Below are positions 25,564-34,620 of a stretch of 64,000 nt of DNA, piece by piece. This DNA comes from Rhodospirillales bacterium. GTDB lineage: Bacteria > Pseudomonadota > Alphaproteobacteria > Rhodospirillales > Defluviicoccaceae. The notes beneath the pieces are model-generated. The model was not told where the DNA came from. It made no database searches and saw nothing but the letters and a program-made list of their open reading frames with translations. A program made the translations under genes and the position numbers. The DNA lies in contig JADJQT010000001.1 in assembly GCA_016712595.1 (NCBI GenBank), forward strand, positions 2,043,501-2,107,500, written 5' to 3'. Position 1 is the first letter of the stretch; every line of letters begins with the position of its first letter.

Positions 25564-26828
25564 GCATCCATCGCCGGCATCGCGCGCGCGTCTGCCGTTG
25601 ACGCGCCGACGCCAAAGCGCCGCGCCAGCCGCTCGACGCCGCGATCGAACGAAAACCGCGTCGAGACCACCCGTCGTCCGGCCGAGCCGATCCGCGCGCG
25701 CAGGTCGGGAAAACGTATGAGCCGCTCGATCGCGAGAGCGAGGGCGATGGGGTCGTCCGGCGAAACGAGGCATCCGGTCTCGTCTGTGTCGATCAATTCG
25801 GGAATCGCCGATATCGTTGTCGCAACGCAGGCGAGCCCCTGGCTCTGCGCTTCCATCAGCACGTTGGGCAATCCGTCGCGGTCGCCATCGTCAGCGACGC
25901 GGCAGGCAAGTGCGAACAGGTCGGCGGCCCGGTACGCGCCGAGCACGACGTCCTGCGGCTGTGCTCCCCGCCAGTCGATCCGATCAGCGATGCCGAGCCG
26001 TATCGCCTGGGCAACGAGAAGGTTCGCCAAAGGCCCGCCGCCGATGTGCACGAAGCGCCAGGCGAGGTCATCGGGAAGGTGGGCAAGCGCGGCGAGCAGA
26101 ACGGCATAGCCCTTTTTCTCGACGAGACGTCCCACCGACAGGACGATGACGGGGTCGTTCTGGTCTTTGCCGTCACGCGCCGGTCGGCGGCCGTCGGGGC
26201 GGGCAAACCGGACAAGGTCGAGGCCGTGGTAGAGCAACTCGACGTGCCCACGCGCTGGGGCGAGTGCGCCGAGGTGTTCGGCGTTCAGCCGCGTGCAGGT
26301 GACGAGCCAGCGGCAGTCGGCGAGCTTCTCGCGCTTGTCCCATTCGGGCGTGGTCCAGACGTCCTTGGCATGCGCCGAGGCGCTCCAGGGAAGGCCGGTC
26401 ATCCGTGCGGCATAGCGGGTTACCGAAGCCGGTGTGTGCAAGAAGTGTGCGTGCAGCCAGCCGACATCGCCCGGCAGTTCAGCGGCCAGCACCATCGCCT
26501 GGCCAAAGCGGCGCAGGCGGTTGCGCGATGGATCGCGGGCAAGATCGCGCAGAAAGGCGGCTCTCGCCGACGCATAGCCGCGCCTGCGGCGGACCGCTCG
26601 CCAGGCGCGCAGCACCCGCAGCGGCTCATCGTGCAGGTATTCCGGCAGGTAGGCCACGGGAGCGCGGATTTCCCGGTGTATCGGGTGGATCGTTGGATCG
26701 GTTGGCCGGCGCATCGAAAACAGGCGAATGTCGAGTCCGCGCTGCTCGAGGCCGAGAATCTCCTGGGCGATGAACGTCTCCGACAGCCGCGGATAGCCCT
26801 TGAGCACGAAGGCGACCGGATTGGTCAC
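25554..26828 (-). CDS. GT4-family glycosyltransferase
   Basis: A 424-residue GT-B glycosyltransferase. It begins VAFVLKGYPRLSETFIAQEI, the KGYPRLSETF motif seen in exopolysaccharide glycosyltransferases, has HAHFLHTPA and SAHAKDVW in the acceptor domain, and in the donor domain IVLSVGRLVEKKGYAVLL and DGLPNVLMEAQSQGLACVAT. A GTG at 26828 is the start. It lies 21 bases after the GT28-like gene and overlaps the next glycosyltransferase gene. The motif suggests work on a surface or capsule-like glycan. Confidence 0.9.
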   Translation of the reverse strand: MTNPVAFVLKGYPRLSETFIAQEILGLEQRGLDIRLFSMRRPTDPTIHPIHREIRAPVAYLPEYLHDEPLRVLRAWRAVRRRRGYASARAAFLRDLARDPSRNRLRRFGQAMVLAAELPGDVGWLHAHFLHTPASVTRYAARMTGLPWSASAHAKDVWTTPEWDKREKLADCRWLVTCTRLNAEHLGALAPARGHVELLYHGLDLVRFARPDGRRPARDGKDQNDPVIVLSVGRLVEKKGYAVLLAALAHLPDDLAWRFVHIGGGPLANLLVAQAIRLGIADRIDWRGAQPQDVVLGAYRAADLFALACRVADDGDRDGLPNVLMEAQSQGLACVATTISAIPELIDTDETGCLVSPDDPIALALAIERLIRFPDLRARIGSAGRRVVSTRFSFDRGVERLARRFGVGASTADARAMPAMDACE

Positions 26829-26849
26829 GGGGTCAGCACTCGCACGCGA

Positions 26850-28076
26850 TCAGCCCTCGTTGACGAGCGAGAGCCGGCGCGCCGGATTGCGGGAATCGAC
26901 GAACCACTGATCGAACAGGTCGCCGATCACCTCAAGGCCGTCGAGCAGCCCGGCAATGCGCACGTCCGAGGGCCGGGGTTGCGACGGCAGGGCGCGCAGC
27001 GCCTCCGCCATGCTCGCGGTGCTCGCGTCCTGCTCGCTGTCGAGCATGCGCGTCAGCCCCAGCGCCTGGGCACGCGAGGCGCGGATGAACTGCTCAAGCC
27101 GCGGCTCGGTGCGTGGAACGATCAAGGAGGGTTTGTCGAACGAGAGAATTTCGCAAAACGTATTGTAGCCGCCCATGGCAACGATTCCCGTCGCCGCTGC
27201 CATCAGGTTTTCGACGTTGGCTTCGAAGGTGATTGCCTGCACCCGATCAAGCCGGGCCACCCGTTCCATGAATTCGACCTGCCGGCTCGAATGCATGAAC
27301 GGCCCGAGGACGAGCAGGGCGGCCGGCAGATCCAGGCTGCTTTCGTAAGCGCGCAGCACCCAGTCGATCAAAGCCGCTCCGTCGCCGCCGCCGCCGGTCG
27401 TCACCAGCAGGAACGGTTGTTCGCCGACCGGCGGCAGCGGGGCGACCACGCGGTGAAGGGGCGCCTGCTCGCGGCGGAGATAGCCGGTGTAGCGCACCTT
27501 TGCCGCGACGCCAGCGGGAAGATCGATGCCATCAAGGGCGTTGCAGATCTCCGGCAGTCCGTAGATCCAGATCGCGTCATAAAGTTCGGCCAGGGCCGGC
27601 GCTGCGTTCTTGCGCTCCCATTCCTCGGCGAGTTGGCCCGGCTCGTCCATGACGTCACGCAGTCCGAGGACCAGCGGCTTGCCGCGGGCCTTGAGCATGG
27701 AAAGGGTATCGCGGACCTCGCCGCGCAGGCCGAGCGGCTCCTTGTCGACGAGAAAGACGTCCGGATCGAAGGCGTCGGCGGTCAGGCGGATGATCTTGGC
27801 CCGCATTGACAGGATTGCATCGAGGCCGATGTCGAGGCTGAGCGGCTGATAGTCGCCGTCCTTGAGCTTGATGACGCCCGGAATGCGCACGAAATCGACA
27901 CGGCTGCTAAAGCTGAAGCTGCCGATAATGGGCGATCCCGAAAGGATCAGCACCGAAACGTCCGGCCGGCGGTTGACGAGAGCATGAGCAATCGCACGGC
28001 AACGGCGAAGGTGGCCGAGTCCGAAGGTGTCATGGCTGTAGATCAACAGCCGGAACTGTCCGCCGCCCTGCCGCAT
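26850..28076 (-). CDS. GT28-like glycosyltransferase, first gene of the glycan operon
   Basis: A 408-residue GT-B protein. The N-terminus reads RLLIYSHDTFGLGHLRRCRAI (shown in part in the family as GxGHxxR), and the donor domain has LLVTTGGGGDGAALIDWVL and VAMGGYNTFCEILSFDKPSLIVPR. The ATG at 28076 has GGAG five bases upstream. It is the promoter-proximal gene of the nine-gene minus-strand set, with a 190-base divergent gap to the degenerate ABC gene on the other strand. The sugar and acceptor are unknown. Confidence 0.85.
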   Translation of the reverse strand: MRQGGGQFRLLIYSHDTFGLGHLRRCRAIAHALVNRRPDVSVLILSGSPIIGSFSFSSRVDFVRIPGVIKLKDGDYQPLSLDIGLDAILSMRAKIIRLTADAFDPDVFLVDKEPLGLRGEVRDTLSMLKARGKPLVLGLRDVMDEPGQLAEEWERKNAAPALAELYDAIWIYGLPEICNALDGIDLPAGVAAKVRYTGYLRREQAPLHRVVAPLPPVGEQPFLLVTTGGGGDGAALIDWVLRAYESSLDLPAALLVLGPFMHSSRQVEFMERVARLDRVQAITFEANVENLMAAATGIVAMGGYNTFCEILSFDKPSLIVPRTEPRLEQFIRASRAQALGLTRMLDSEQDASTASMAEALRALPSQPRPSDVRIAGLLDGLEVIGDLFDQWFVDSRNPARRLSLVNEG

Positions 28077-28267
28077 CACCTCTCCACCGGCGGAGCCAAA
28101 TCACGATCTGCTGACCGCCACGGCTGCGGGCGAATATTGCAATGCCCGGTCGCTTGGCGCATTAATGAGCCAAAATGGCGAAACTGCAAGCAGGATTGCA
28201 GCATTGCTGGCGGTTTCGCATGCGGCGGCACTCACGATGCCGCTACTTGGATCGGGCTCGGGGTTAG

Positions 28268-30946
28268 ATGGAGCCAACTCTTTTTCAATACATTAAAAAA
28301 TATAGCTGGAGAGAGCAGATTCTCCTGCTTGTCTTTACGTGTATTTCATTTCCTTTTCTCTACGCCTCCCTCGAACTTCCGAAGATCATCGTCAACAAGG
28401 CGATTGCAGCGACTGACTTTCCCAAGTCCGTGTATGGGCTGAACTTCGAACAAGTCGAATATCTTGCAGTCTTGTGCGGCATTTTTCTCCTGCTGGTCGG
28501 GATAAACGGCGGGTTCAAATACTTCATCAACGTGTTCAAGGGCCGTCTCGGTGAGCGCATGTTGCGCCGGTTGCGTTATCAGTTGTTCACCCAGACTCTG
28601 CGATTTCCGGTTCCGCACTTTCGCCGGACCTCTCAGGGCGAAATCATCGCCATGATCACCTCCGAGGTCGAGATGCTGGGGGGATTTATCGGCGATGCCG
28701 TGGCTCAGCCGGCATTCCAGGGCGGTACCTTGCTGACCATTCTCGTGTTCATGTTCGCCCAGGATGTCGTCCTCGGTCTTGCGGCGATCGCCCTTTATCC
28801 ATTGCAAGTCTATCTGATTCCGAAGCTGCAAAGGCAGGTCAACGCGCTTGCCAAGGAGCGGGTGCGCACCGTACGTCGGTTGTCGGAACGTATCGGTGAA
28901 TCGATCACCTGTATCGAAGAGATTCACGCCAATGATTCGTCGGAGCGGCACAGGGCAGATTTTTCGCGCTGGGTTGGAACGATTTATCAGATCAGACTCA
29001 AGATCTATCGCAAAAAATTCTTTATTAAATTTCTGAATAACTTCATGGCTCAATTAACGCCATTTTTCTTCTATTCTATTGGCGGGTATCTTGTTGTTCG
29101 CGGAAATCTTACCTTTGGTGCGCTGGTTGCTGTTCTTTCCGCTTATAAGGATTTATCATCTCCGTGGAAGGAACTGCTCGACTGGTATCAGCAGAAAGAG
29201 GACACGCGGGTCAAGTACGATCAACTGATCGAACAGTTTCAGCCGGCGGGAATGCTGCCGGAAGAGCTTCAGCGCCCCGCCGACGGTCCCGTGCCCCGTC
29301 TCGCCGGGCGCGTGGTCGTATCCAACCTGACGCTCGAAGACGAGTCCGGCGTCAAGACCGTCGATCTGGCGAATTTTTCCTTCGCGTTGGGCGAGCGCGT
29401 TGCGCTGCTCGGCGACGCGGGATCGGGTGCCGACGTGCTCGCGCAGATGCTGGCCCGGATCATCCTGCCAACCAGCGGCGTGATCTGCATTGGCGACGAC
29501 AACCTTGCCGCGCTGCCGGAATCCGTGACCGGACGGCGAATCGCCTACGTCGGCCAGCACGTCGCTCTCGTCAACGGTACCCTTCGCGACAATCTGCTCT
29601 ACGCCGTGCGCCATCAGCCGGTGACGCGCGCCGATGCCTCCGCCGGATCGTTACGGGCGGAGAGCATGTACGAGGCGCGCTGTACCGGTAATACCGAAAG
29701 CGATCTCGACGACGAATGGATCGATTATAAGGATATCGGCGTCGAAACCGCATCGACGTTCTCTCTCGGGGTGAACCAACTGCTGGTTTTCGTCGGCGTC
29801 GAACCCGATGTCCTAGCGTTCGGATTGCGCAGTTCAGCCAATCTTGGACAGCGCGCCGAACTTGCCCGGCACATTCTCGAGGCGCGCCTGCGGTTGCGTC
29901 AGCGCCTCAAGGAACGGCGATATGCCGGCCTGATCGAGGTCTTCGACCGCGATCGATACAATCAGAACATGACCGTCGCCGAAAATCTGATGTTCGGGCT
30001 GCCGATCGGGCCGACGTTCAATCTTGATCACCTCAGCGACCATCCCTTCGTCCGCGATATTTTCGATCGTGTCGATCTGCGCGACGAATTTTTCGCCATG
30101 GGCGTTCGCGTCGCCAAGATCATGCTCGACCTCTTTCGCGACCTTCCACCGGGCCATGACTTCTTCGAGCGGTTCAGCTTCATCAGCGCCGAGAACCTGG
30201 CTGCTTACGAGGCAGCCGTCCGCCGGGTCGAGAGCGCAGGGTTCGCCGCTGCGGCCGAAGACGACCGCAACATCCTCTCATCGCTGCCGTTTCGGCTTAT
30301 TCCCGCCCGCCACCGATTGGGTCTTCTCGATGACAGTATCGAACGGCGCCTGTTGAAGGCGCGGCACGCCTTTGCCGAGGAATTACCCGATAACTTGCGG
30401 TCCGCCGTCGCCTTTTTCGATCCGGATGCCTATAACCCGGCGGCGTCGGTTCAGGACAATATCCTGTTCGGGAAGGTCGTCTACGGCCGTCAGCAGGCAC
30501 AACGGGAGGTCGGTGCGCTGATCGGTGAGATCGTCGACGAACTTGACCTACGCGCCGCCATCGTCGATCTCGGCCTCGATTTCGAGGTCGGAATTGGCGG
30601 GGGCCGCCTGTCGGCTGCCCAACGCCAGAAGTTCGCCATCGCGCGCGCTTTGCTCAAGCGCCCGGACCTGTTCGTCTTCGACAACGCGACGACGGTGATC
30701 GACGCTGCCAGTCAAGCCGAAATCTTGACGAAACTGCTTCAGTATCAGACGAACGCAGGGATAGTATGGGTTACGAGCGATGAGAACGAGGCCGAGGCGT
30801 TCGACCGCGTCATCCTGATGGAAGGCGGGCGGGTGGTCGGGCAAGGGGGGAGGCACGACGCGGCGCGCAAGGCGAATGAACGTGAAATGGCCCCGGCTGC
30901 AGACGAAGGGGAGGAGGCGCACGCGTGCACTACATCGAAGCCGTAA
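28268..30946 (+). CDS. ABC exporter-like protein with degenerate, insertion-bearing nucleotide-binding domain
   Basis: An 892-residue protein. Residues 1-300 form a type I ABC exporter membrane domain. The nucleotide-binding domain from about 345 is degenerate: Walker A reads GDAGSGAD (382-389, lysine replaced by alanine), the signature near 778 is LSAAQRQKFAIARAL, Walker B is LFVFDNATT (glutamate replaced by asparagine) and the H-loop is WVTSDE (no histidine). Between the Q-loop and signature lie about 350 extra residues. A short motif recurs three times: TLRDNLLYA, TVAENLMFG and SVQDNILFG. The protein probably does not hydrolyse ATP normally. It overlaps the next gene by 22 bases and is divergent from the glycan operon. 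Confidence 0.85.
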   Translation: MEPTLFQYIKKYSWREQILLLVFTCISFPFLYASLELPKIIVNKAIAATDFPKSVYGLNFEQVEYLAVLCGIFLLLVGINGGFKYFINVFKGRLGERMLRRLRYQLFTQTLRFPVPHFRRTSQGEIIAMITSEVEMLGGFIGDAVAQPAFQGGTLLTILVFMFAQDVVLGLAAIALYPLQVYLIPKLQRQVNALAKERVRTVRRLSERIGESITCIEEIHANDSSERHRADFSRWVGTIYQIRLKIYRKKFFIKFLNNFMAQLTPFFFYSIGGYLVVRGNLTFGALVAVLSAYKDLSSPWKELLDWYQQKEDTRVKYDQLIEQFQPAGMLPEELQRPADGPVPRLAGRVVVSNLTLEDESGVKTVDLANFSFALGERVALLGDAGSGADVLAQMLARIILPTSGVICIGDDNLAALPESVTGRRIAYVGQHVALVNGTLRDNLLYAVRHQPVTRADASAGSLRAESMYEARCTGNTESDLDDEWIDYKDIGVETASTFSLGVNQLLVFVGVEPDVLAFGLRSSANLGQRAELARHILEARLRLRQRLKERRYAGLIEVFDRDRYNQNMTVAENLMFGLPIGPTFNLDHLSDHPFVRDIFDRVDLRDEFFAMGVRVAKIMLDLFRDLPPGHDFFERFSFISAENLAAYEAAVRRVESAGFAAAAEDDRNILSSLPFRLIPARHRLGLLDDSIERRLLKARHAFAEELPDNLRSAVAFFDPDAYNPAASVQDNILFGKVVYGRQQAQREVGALIGEIVDELDLRAAIVDLGLDFEVGIGGGRLSAAQRQKFAIARALLKRPDLFVFDNATTVIDAASQAEILTKLLQYQTNAGIVWVTSDENEAEAFDRVILMEGGRVVGQGGRHDAARKANEREMAPAADEGEEAHACTTSKP

Positions 30947-31413
30947 CGCTGCTTCGCCGTATTCCGGTGTTTGCCTCGCTGGATTCGCCGAGTTTGAAGC
31001 TGCTGGCGTTCTCCAGCGCCTATCTTTCGTTCGATGACGGTGAGGCGCTTTGCCATCAAGGCGATCCCGGCGACAGCGTGTTCGTGATCGACGATGGTGC
31101 GGTCGAGGTGACGATCGAGGTGAACGGTAAGCCGGCCCACCTCGCCAATCTCGGGCGTCACGATCTGTTCGGCGAGATGGCGGTCATTTGTAACCTGCCG
31201 CGCACGGCCGACGTCTGGGCGCGCGGGCCGCTGAAGGTGCTCAAAATTGAAGGGGACGTGTTCTTGCGGCTGGTCACGGGCAACGCCGAGGCGTCGCTCG
31301 GCGTCATGCGGGTCCTGAGTGAGCGGCTGATGCGCTTTATCGAACTCTATGAACGTCTCAAGCGCTCGCTGCCGGCAGGAACCTGCCCCAAGGCACCGGT
31401 CGCTCCAGGTTGA
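30925..31413 (+). CDS. Small cyclic-nucleotide-binding-fold protein
   Basis: A 162-residue single-domain protein with the Crp-type beta-roll: LLRRIPVFASLD, FDDGEALCHQGDPGDSVFVI, then NLGRHDLFGEMAVI and LPRTADVWA, which are the CNB positions including the FGE phosphate-cassette glutamate followed by the RTA arginine. No DNA-binding helix-turn-helix follows, only a C-terminal helix (LSERLMRFIELYERL), so it is not a Crp regulator. The GTG start at 30925 has GGAGGAGG eight bases upstream and lies inside the degenerate ABC gene, so the two are translationally coupled and probably interact. Confidence 0.85.
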   Translation: MHYIEAVTLLRRIPVFASLDSPSLKLLAFSSAYLSFDDGEALCHQGDPGDSVFVIDDGAVEVTIEVNGKPAHLANLGRHDLFGEMAVICNLPRTADVWARGPLKVLKIEGDVFLRLVTGNAEASLGVMRVLSERLMRFIELYERLKRSLPAGTCPKAPVAPG

Positions 31414-31424
31414 GGCAGGCAGGT

Positions 31425-31457
31425 GCCCGCTGGTGAGCAGGCCCCTTAAGAGCGGGC
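31425..31457. terminator. Possible bidirectional terminator hairpin
   Basis: GCCCGCT (31425-31431) pairs perfectly with AGCGGGC (31451-31457) across a 19-base loop, between the end of the cyclic-nucleotide-binding gene (31413) and the end of the convergent dehydrogenase gene (31459). No T-run is present. Confidence 0.35.
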
Positions 31458-31458
31458 G

Positions 31459-32694
31459 TCAGTAAAGGAAGCGGACGCGAAGCGTGCCGTCGATCGACTC
31501 CAGATCCCGGCGAATGCCCTGGCCCTCGTCGAGTTCTCCATCGATATCGCTGACCATGTAGCCGACATCGGAATCGGTCCTGAGATACTGGGCACCGATG
31601 TTCAGGCCTCGTGACGAAAACACCTCATTGACCCGCATCAGCACCCCGGGAACGTTGCGGTGAATGTGCAGAAAGCGGGTCGCGTTGCGTTGGGCCGGAA
31701 GCGCCACCTCGACGAAATTCACTGCGCCGATGGTTGAGCCGTTGTCCGAGAACTTAACGAGTTTTTCCGCGACCTCACTGCCGATATTGGCCTGCGCTTC
31801 TTCGGTCGAGCCGCCGACGTGCGGGGTGAGGATGACGTTGGCAAGCCCGCGCAGGGGGGTTTCGAGCGCCTCCTCGCCCGAGGCCGGCTCGCGGGGAAAG
31901 ACGTCGATCGCGGCGCCGCCGATCTGGCCGCTGGAGATCGCCCGGGCGAGTGCCTCGATATCCACCACCTTGCCGCGGGCGGCGTTGATCAGAATTGCGC
32001 CTGGCTTCATCCGGGCGATTTCGCCTTCACCGATCATTCCGCGTGTCGTCTGGGAATCCGGTACGTGCAGGCTGACGACATCACTCGACTGCAAAAGCGC
32101 GTCCAACGAACCGCAGGGCTCAGCGTTGCCGAGCGAGAGCTTGTCGATGATGTCGTAAAAGTGCACGCGCATGCCAAGGGCTTCGGCGAGGATCGAGAGC
32201 TGCGAGCCGATGTGGCCATAGCCGATGATACCCAGCACCTTGCCACGGACCTCGTGGGCGCCCGTCGCCGTTTTGCGCCAGACTCCCCGGTGTGCCTGGC
32301 TCGATTTTTCGAAGATGCGGCGAAAGAGCATGATGATCTCGCCCAGCACCAGTTCCGCCACCGAGCGCGTGTTGGAGTAGGGGGCGTTGAACACCGGGAT
32401 GCCCTTGCGCTTGGCGGCGCCCAGGTCCACTTGGTTTGTACCGATGCAAAAGCAGCCGATACAGACGAGTCGGGGCGCCGACTGGAGCAATTCGGCGGTC
32501 AGTTTGGTCTGCGAGCGGATGCCGATCATATGGGCATCCGCGAGAAGGCGGCGGAGTTCCTCCGGTTCGGGGGCGCCGGCGACGGTTTCGATCGTGGTGT
32601 AACCGCTGGCGGCGAACGTCTGGATGGCGCGCGGGTGGATATTCTCGGTGAGGACGATGCGGATGCGGTCCTTCGTAACGGAAAGGCGAGCCAT
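31459..32694 (-). CDS. serA: D-3-phosphoglycerate dehydrogenase (SerA-type, short form with ACT domain)
   Basis: A 411-residue enzyme of the E. coli SerA length class. It oxidises 3-phosphoglycerate to open serine synthesis. The catalytic domain has LVCIGCFCIGTNQVD and the Rossmann motif IIGYGHIGSQLSILAEALGM, the ARGKVVDIEALA segment with catalytic arginine and the LTPHVGGSTEEAQ histidine motif. The last 80 residues form an ACT domain (NVPGVLMRVNEVFSSRGLNI), the usual serine sensor. The ATG at 32694 follows GGGAG by seven bases; longer open frames overlap the next gene. It could be a paralogous 2-hydroxyacid dehydrogenase, but the match in length and ACT domain favours SerA. Confidence 0.88.
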   Translation of the reverse strand: MARLSVTKDRIRIVLTENIHPRAIQTFAASGYTTIETVAGAPEPEELRRLLADAHMIGIRSQTKLTAELLQSAPRLVCIGCFCIGTNQVDLGAAKRKGIPVFNAPYSNTRSVAELVLGEIIMLFRRIFEKSSQAHRGVWRKTATGAHEVRGKVLGIIGYGHIGSQLSILAEALGMRVHFYDIIDKLSLGNAEPCGSLDALLQSSDVVSLHVPDSQTTRGMIGEGEIARMKPGAILINAARGKVVDIEALARAISSGQIGGAAIDVFPREPASGEEALETPLRGLANVILTPHVGGSTEEAQANIGSEVAEKLVKFSDNGSTIGAVNFVEVALPAQRNATRFLHIHRNVPGVLMRVNEVFSSRGLNIGAQYLRTDSDVGYMVSDIDGELDEGQGIRRDLESIDGTLRVRFLY

Positions 32695-32869
32695 CGCCGG
32701 ACTCCCGAGACTGGAGGCAGAGGGTTCAGCGCCGCGGTTGCTGCGCCCGCGAACCCTGTCGGTCTCGCGCCCGCGCGTCAAGCGGCAACGGCGCCGGTTT
32801 CCACGGTGGCCGGTGGTGAGCAGCGTGGCGAAAAACGCAACGGCAAGACCAGCGAGGGGGAGATAACCG

Positions 32870-33589
32870 ATGAAGGCACGTGTTTTGCGGCTTGCGGCAG
32901 TGATGGCGGCTGCGCTTGCATCGTGCGGACTGATGCCCATGCACGCTGTGGCGGCGACGGCGACGCTGGCGCCCAGAAGCATTCCGGTCCCGCTGGGGCA
33001 GGACACCCTTCCGGTGACCGTCTCTGGTGTTGCCGATTATGAAACGCACGACGGAAAAGCGACCGGCGAGGCGCGACTCACCGGCGATCTCGCCTCAGCG
33101 CAACAGCTGGCGACGTCGGTGCTGCGCGCTCTGCTCGACCGCGACCAGCGGTGCGGTGAGCATATCGCCGTTCGCGAAGGCCACTTTGCCGCCCGCGCCC
33201 CGGCGCTCGAAGTAACCGCGCTCATCGACTATGAGCGGCGAGCCTGCTTCGCCGGCAAGACGATGACCATCGTGCCTCGTTCCGATATCTCGGTCGACAT
33301 GCTGTTGCATCCGGTGGTCGGGCCACGGTCACTGAAGGTCCGCGGCGAGGTGCTCACGTTGCGATCGGCCGGCACGGCGATCCCCAGCGCGGCGGAGGGC
33401 GCCCTCAGACAGGCGCTCTCGGCATTGGTGAGCGAGCGGATCGGCGAGCTGTTTCCGGCATCGGCGCCGGACGATCTGCGCTTGCAGGAGGTCGCATTCG
33501 CCGATGGAGACGCAGGCCAGCTCATTGCTCGTATCGGGGTCGTCGGCAGCATGCCTCAATCTCTCCTCGACCGGTTAACCCACAGGTAG
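32870..33589 (+). CDS. Predicted exported protein or lipoprotein of unknown function
   Basis: A 239-residue protein with a clear signal sequence (MKARVLRLAAVMAAALASCG). The segment LASC could be a lipobox with cysteine 19, although an ordinary Sec cleavage after HAVAA is also plausible. The mature part is strand-rich with paired cysteines (DQRCGEH and RRACFAG) that could form a disulfide, and no recognised catalytic motif. The ATG has GAGGGGGAG upstream. It is transcribed divergently from the SerA-type gene. Confidence 0.72.
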   Translation: MKARVLRLAAVMAAALASCGLMPMHAVAATATLAPRSIPVPLGQDTLPVTVSGVADYETHDGKATGEARLTGDLASAQQLATSVLRALLDRDQRCGEHIAVREGHFAARAPALEVTALIDYERRACFAGKTMTIVPRSDISVDMLLHPVVGPRSLKVRGEVLTLRSAGTAIPSAAEGALRQALSALVSERIGELFPASAPDDLRLQEVAFADGDAGQLIARIGVVGSMPQSLLDRLTHR

Positions 33590-33793
33590 CACCGTCGGTT
33601 CTTCCACCGCCCCGAATTGTCCGGCTGCGGAGCCGCCCGCGTGCGCCAAGGTGCTCCCATCTTTCGCCTATGGACAGGTGCCGGTCTGCGCGGCCAAAGT
33701 CCCGCCGGCCGCGGGTTCTCCCGTGACCGGCTGCGTGAACATGCGGACCCACGGCCCGCGCAGTCAGCACAGGTGGTGCGACGGAGATAGAGG

Positions 33794-34548
33794 ATGGATT
33801 TGTGGCAGTGCCCAGTGGTTGTGACGGGAGCCGCCTCGGGACTCGGCGCCGAGACGGCGCGTCATCTCGCGGAGGCGGGCGCGAAGGTCACCGCCATCGA
33901 CATCGATGCCGACCATGTCGATGCCGTCGGCCGAGCCATCGACGGGCTGGCGATTCATTGCGATATTTCCGACGAGGTGGCGGCGGAGGCAGCGTTCCGG
34001 CAGGCGCGCTCAGTTCATGGCCCGACGCGCGTGCTGGTCAACTGCGTCGGCATCGCCCATCAGCAGCGCATTCTTGGCGATGATGGCCCCATGCCGCTGG
34101 CGGAGTTCCGCCGGCTGGTCGAGGTCAATCTGATCAGCACCTTCAACATGATGCGCCTTGCGGCTGCTGACATGGCGCAGCTCGAGCCGACGTCCAGCGG
34201 CGAGCGCGGGGTGATTATTTCCACCGCCTCGGTCTCCGCCTACGAGGGCCAAAGCGGCGAGGCGGCGTACGCCGCCTCGAAAGGGGGCGTCGTTGGCATG
34301 ATCCTGCCGGCCGCGCGCGCGAGTTGGGGCCGCTCGGCATCCGTGTCGTCGGCATCGCCCCGGGTCTGTTCGGCACGGCGACGCTGTTCGCCATGGAGCA
34401 GAACCTTGATTCCCGTCTTGCCCATTCGATTCCGTTTCCACACCGTTTCGGCGATCCTTCGGAGTTCGCCATGCTGGTCACGCACGTTCTTCACAACGTC
34501 ATGATCAATGGCACGGTGGTACGGCTCGACGGCGGCTATCATCGCTGA
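33794..34548 (+). pseudogene. Short-chain dehydrogenase (HSD10-like) with a frameshift
   Basis: Two overlapping frames together encode one 250-residue SDR. The first frame has the NAD motif TGAASGLGAETARHL, the NCVGIAHQ segment, and the catalytic serine and YxxxK (AYAASKGG). After MILPAAR the frame becomes nonsense, and the second frame continues in proper register with ELGPLGIRVVGIAPGLFGT and a normal end, LDGGYHR. Removing one CG from the five CG units at 34312-34321 joins them exactly. The family includes 3-hydroxyacyl-CoA dehydrogenases of type II. Sequencing error, slippage or true decay are all possible; without repair the product loses about 75 C-terminal residues. Confidence 0.85.
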
Positions 34549-34620
34549 CGGATGACAAGGCACGTCGCAATCCTGCGGACCCACAGCATCGGCGGCCCGC
34601 AGGATTGACAAGCCGGCGCG

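Noticed and set aside
26046..27809. Open frame of 587 codons on the plus strand
   Set aside because: It lies antisense to two real glycosyltransferase genes and shows no domain; a GC-rich shadow.
30925..31413. Crp/Fnr-type transcription factor
   Set aside because: The CNB domain is present but no helix-turn-helix follows.
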